Notes under the pieces: generated by a model | The model's database searches: none | The model's input: the letters and a program-made list of their open reading frames with translations, nothing else | What the model was told of the DNA's origin: nothing | Made by a program: the position numbers and the translations under genes | In this document: in pieces, positions 6,596 to 6,833 of the stretch | Layout: each line of letters begins with the position of its first letter | Numbering within the stretch: position 1 is the first letter of the stretch | Assembly: GCA_009785775.1 (NCBI GenBank) | Contig: WQVR01000048.1 | Span: 1-6,833, forward strand | Length of the DNA stretch: 6,833 nucleotides | Origin: Candidatus Proendomicrobium guianensium | GTDB lineage: Bacteria > Elusimicrobiota > Endomicrobiia > Endomicrobiales > Endomicrobiaceae | Direction of reading: 5' to 3'

Positions 6596-6833
6596 TGCTT
6601 GCCCCTTTAATAAGCAAAGCCCAAAAATATCTTGAAAGTTCAGGGCTTGAAAACCCGAATGCAGACGTGATGTTTTTGCTTAGTGTAGCCTGCGGCGTGC
6701 CGCGCTCACAGCTTTTAAGCATAAGCAGCTTAACCCCCGCACAAAAAAGAAAGTTTAACAGATATATTTTAAAAAGGGTTAAGCGTATCCCCGTTGCTTA
6801 TATCATAGGCGAGTGGGATTTTATGGGGTTTAC
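6595..6833 (+). CDS. prmC: Release factor glutamine methyltransferase, N-terminal part only
   Basis: PrmC (HemK) uses S-adenosylmethionine to N5-methylate the GGQ glutamine of release factors, here Gln233 of the neighbouring RF1. The first 79 residues are inside the window: a helical substrate-binding domain that begins MLAPLISKAQKYLESSGLEN and contains KRVKRIPVAYIIGEWDFMG (60-78), matching the family motif R-x-P-x-AYI-x-G-x-x-x-F-x-G. The NPPY catalytic motif would lie beyond the right edge. The ATG shares its A with the prfA stop codon, indicating translational coupling. Confidence 0.93.
   Translation, partial: MLAPLISKAQKYLESSGLENPNADVMFLLSVACGVPRSQLLSISSLTPAQKRKFNRYILKRVKRIPVAYIIGEWDFMGF

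Noticed and set aside
1..6833. tRNA, rRNA, CRISPR array, insertion sequence, prophage or defence genes
   Set aside because: Looked for and not seen; nearly all of the window is accounted for by conserved housekeeping genes and their control sites.

Overview
This is an AT-rich bacterial window of ordinary chromosomal housekeeping genes with one clear oddity. Signal-peptide features, Shine-Dalgarno sites, sigma70-type promoters and intrinsic terminators are all conventional, and the standard code is used. The organism cannot be fixed from the sequence alone. A host-associated member of the Elusimicrobiota or a similar low-GC, Gram-negative-like lineage is my best guess, held with low confidence.

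Left part (1-4373, minus strand): a carA-carB pair encoding the two subunits of carbamoyl-phosphate synthetase. carB is open for 1060 codons and its last few dozen residues lie outside the window. Two things stand out. CarB reads much more like the eukaryotic CPS1/CAD synthetase domain than like the E. coli enzyme. CarA has lost its glutaminase nucleophile: Gly281 stands where the GxCxGHQ cysteine should be. Other glutamine-pocket positions are also changed, although the downstream His and Glu of the triad remain. The simplest reading is an ammonia-dependent synthetase, a bacterial parallel to vertebrate CPS I.

Middle (4374-5130): a leader of about 165 bases before carA carrying a perfect hairpin and short direct repeats. 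It is followed by a strong intrinsic terminator, a small exported DUF2914-type protein (minus strand) and its near-consensus promoter. A divergent promoter serves the rightward genes.

Right part (5131-6833, plus strand): rpmE (ribosomal protein L31, zinc-binding form with a lysine/alanine-rich tail), a long terminator-like hairpin, prfA (release factor 1) and the 5' end of prmC. PrmC methylates the GGQ glutamine of release factors, so prfA-prmC is a functional pair, here overlapping by one base. The hairpin abuts the prfA ribosome-binding site, so prfA-prmC expression probably depends on readthrough from the rpmE promoter.
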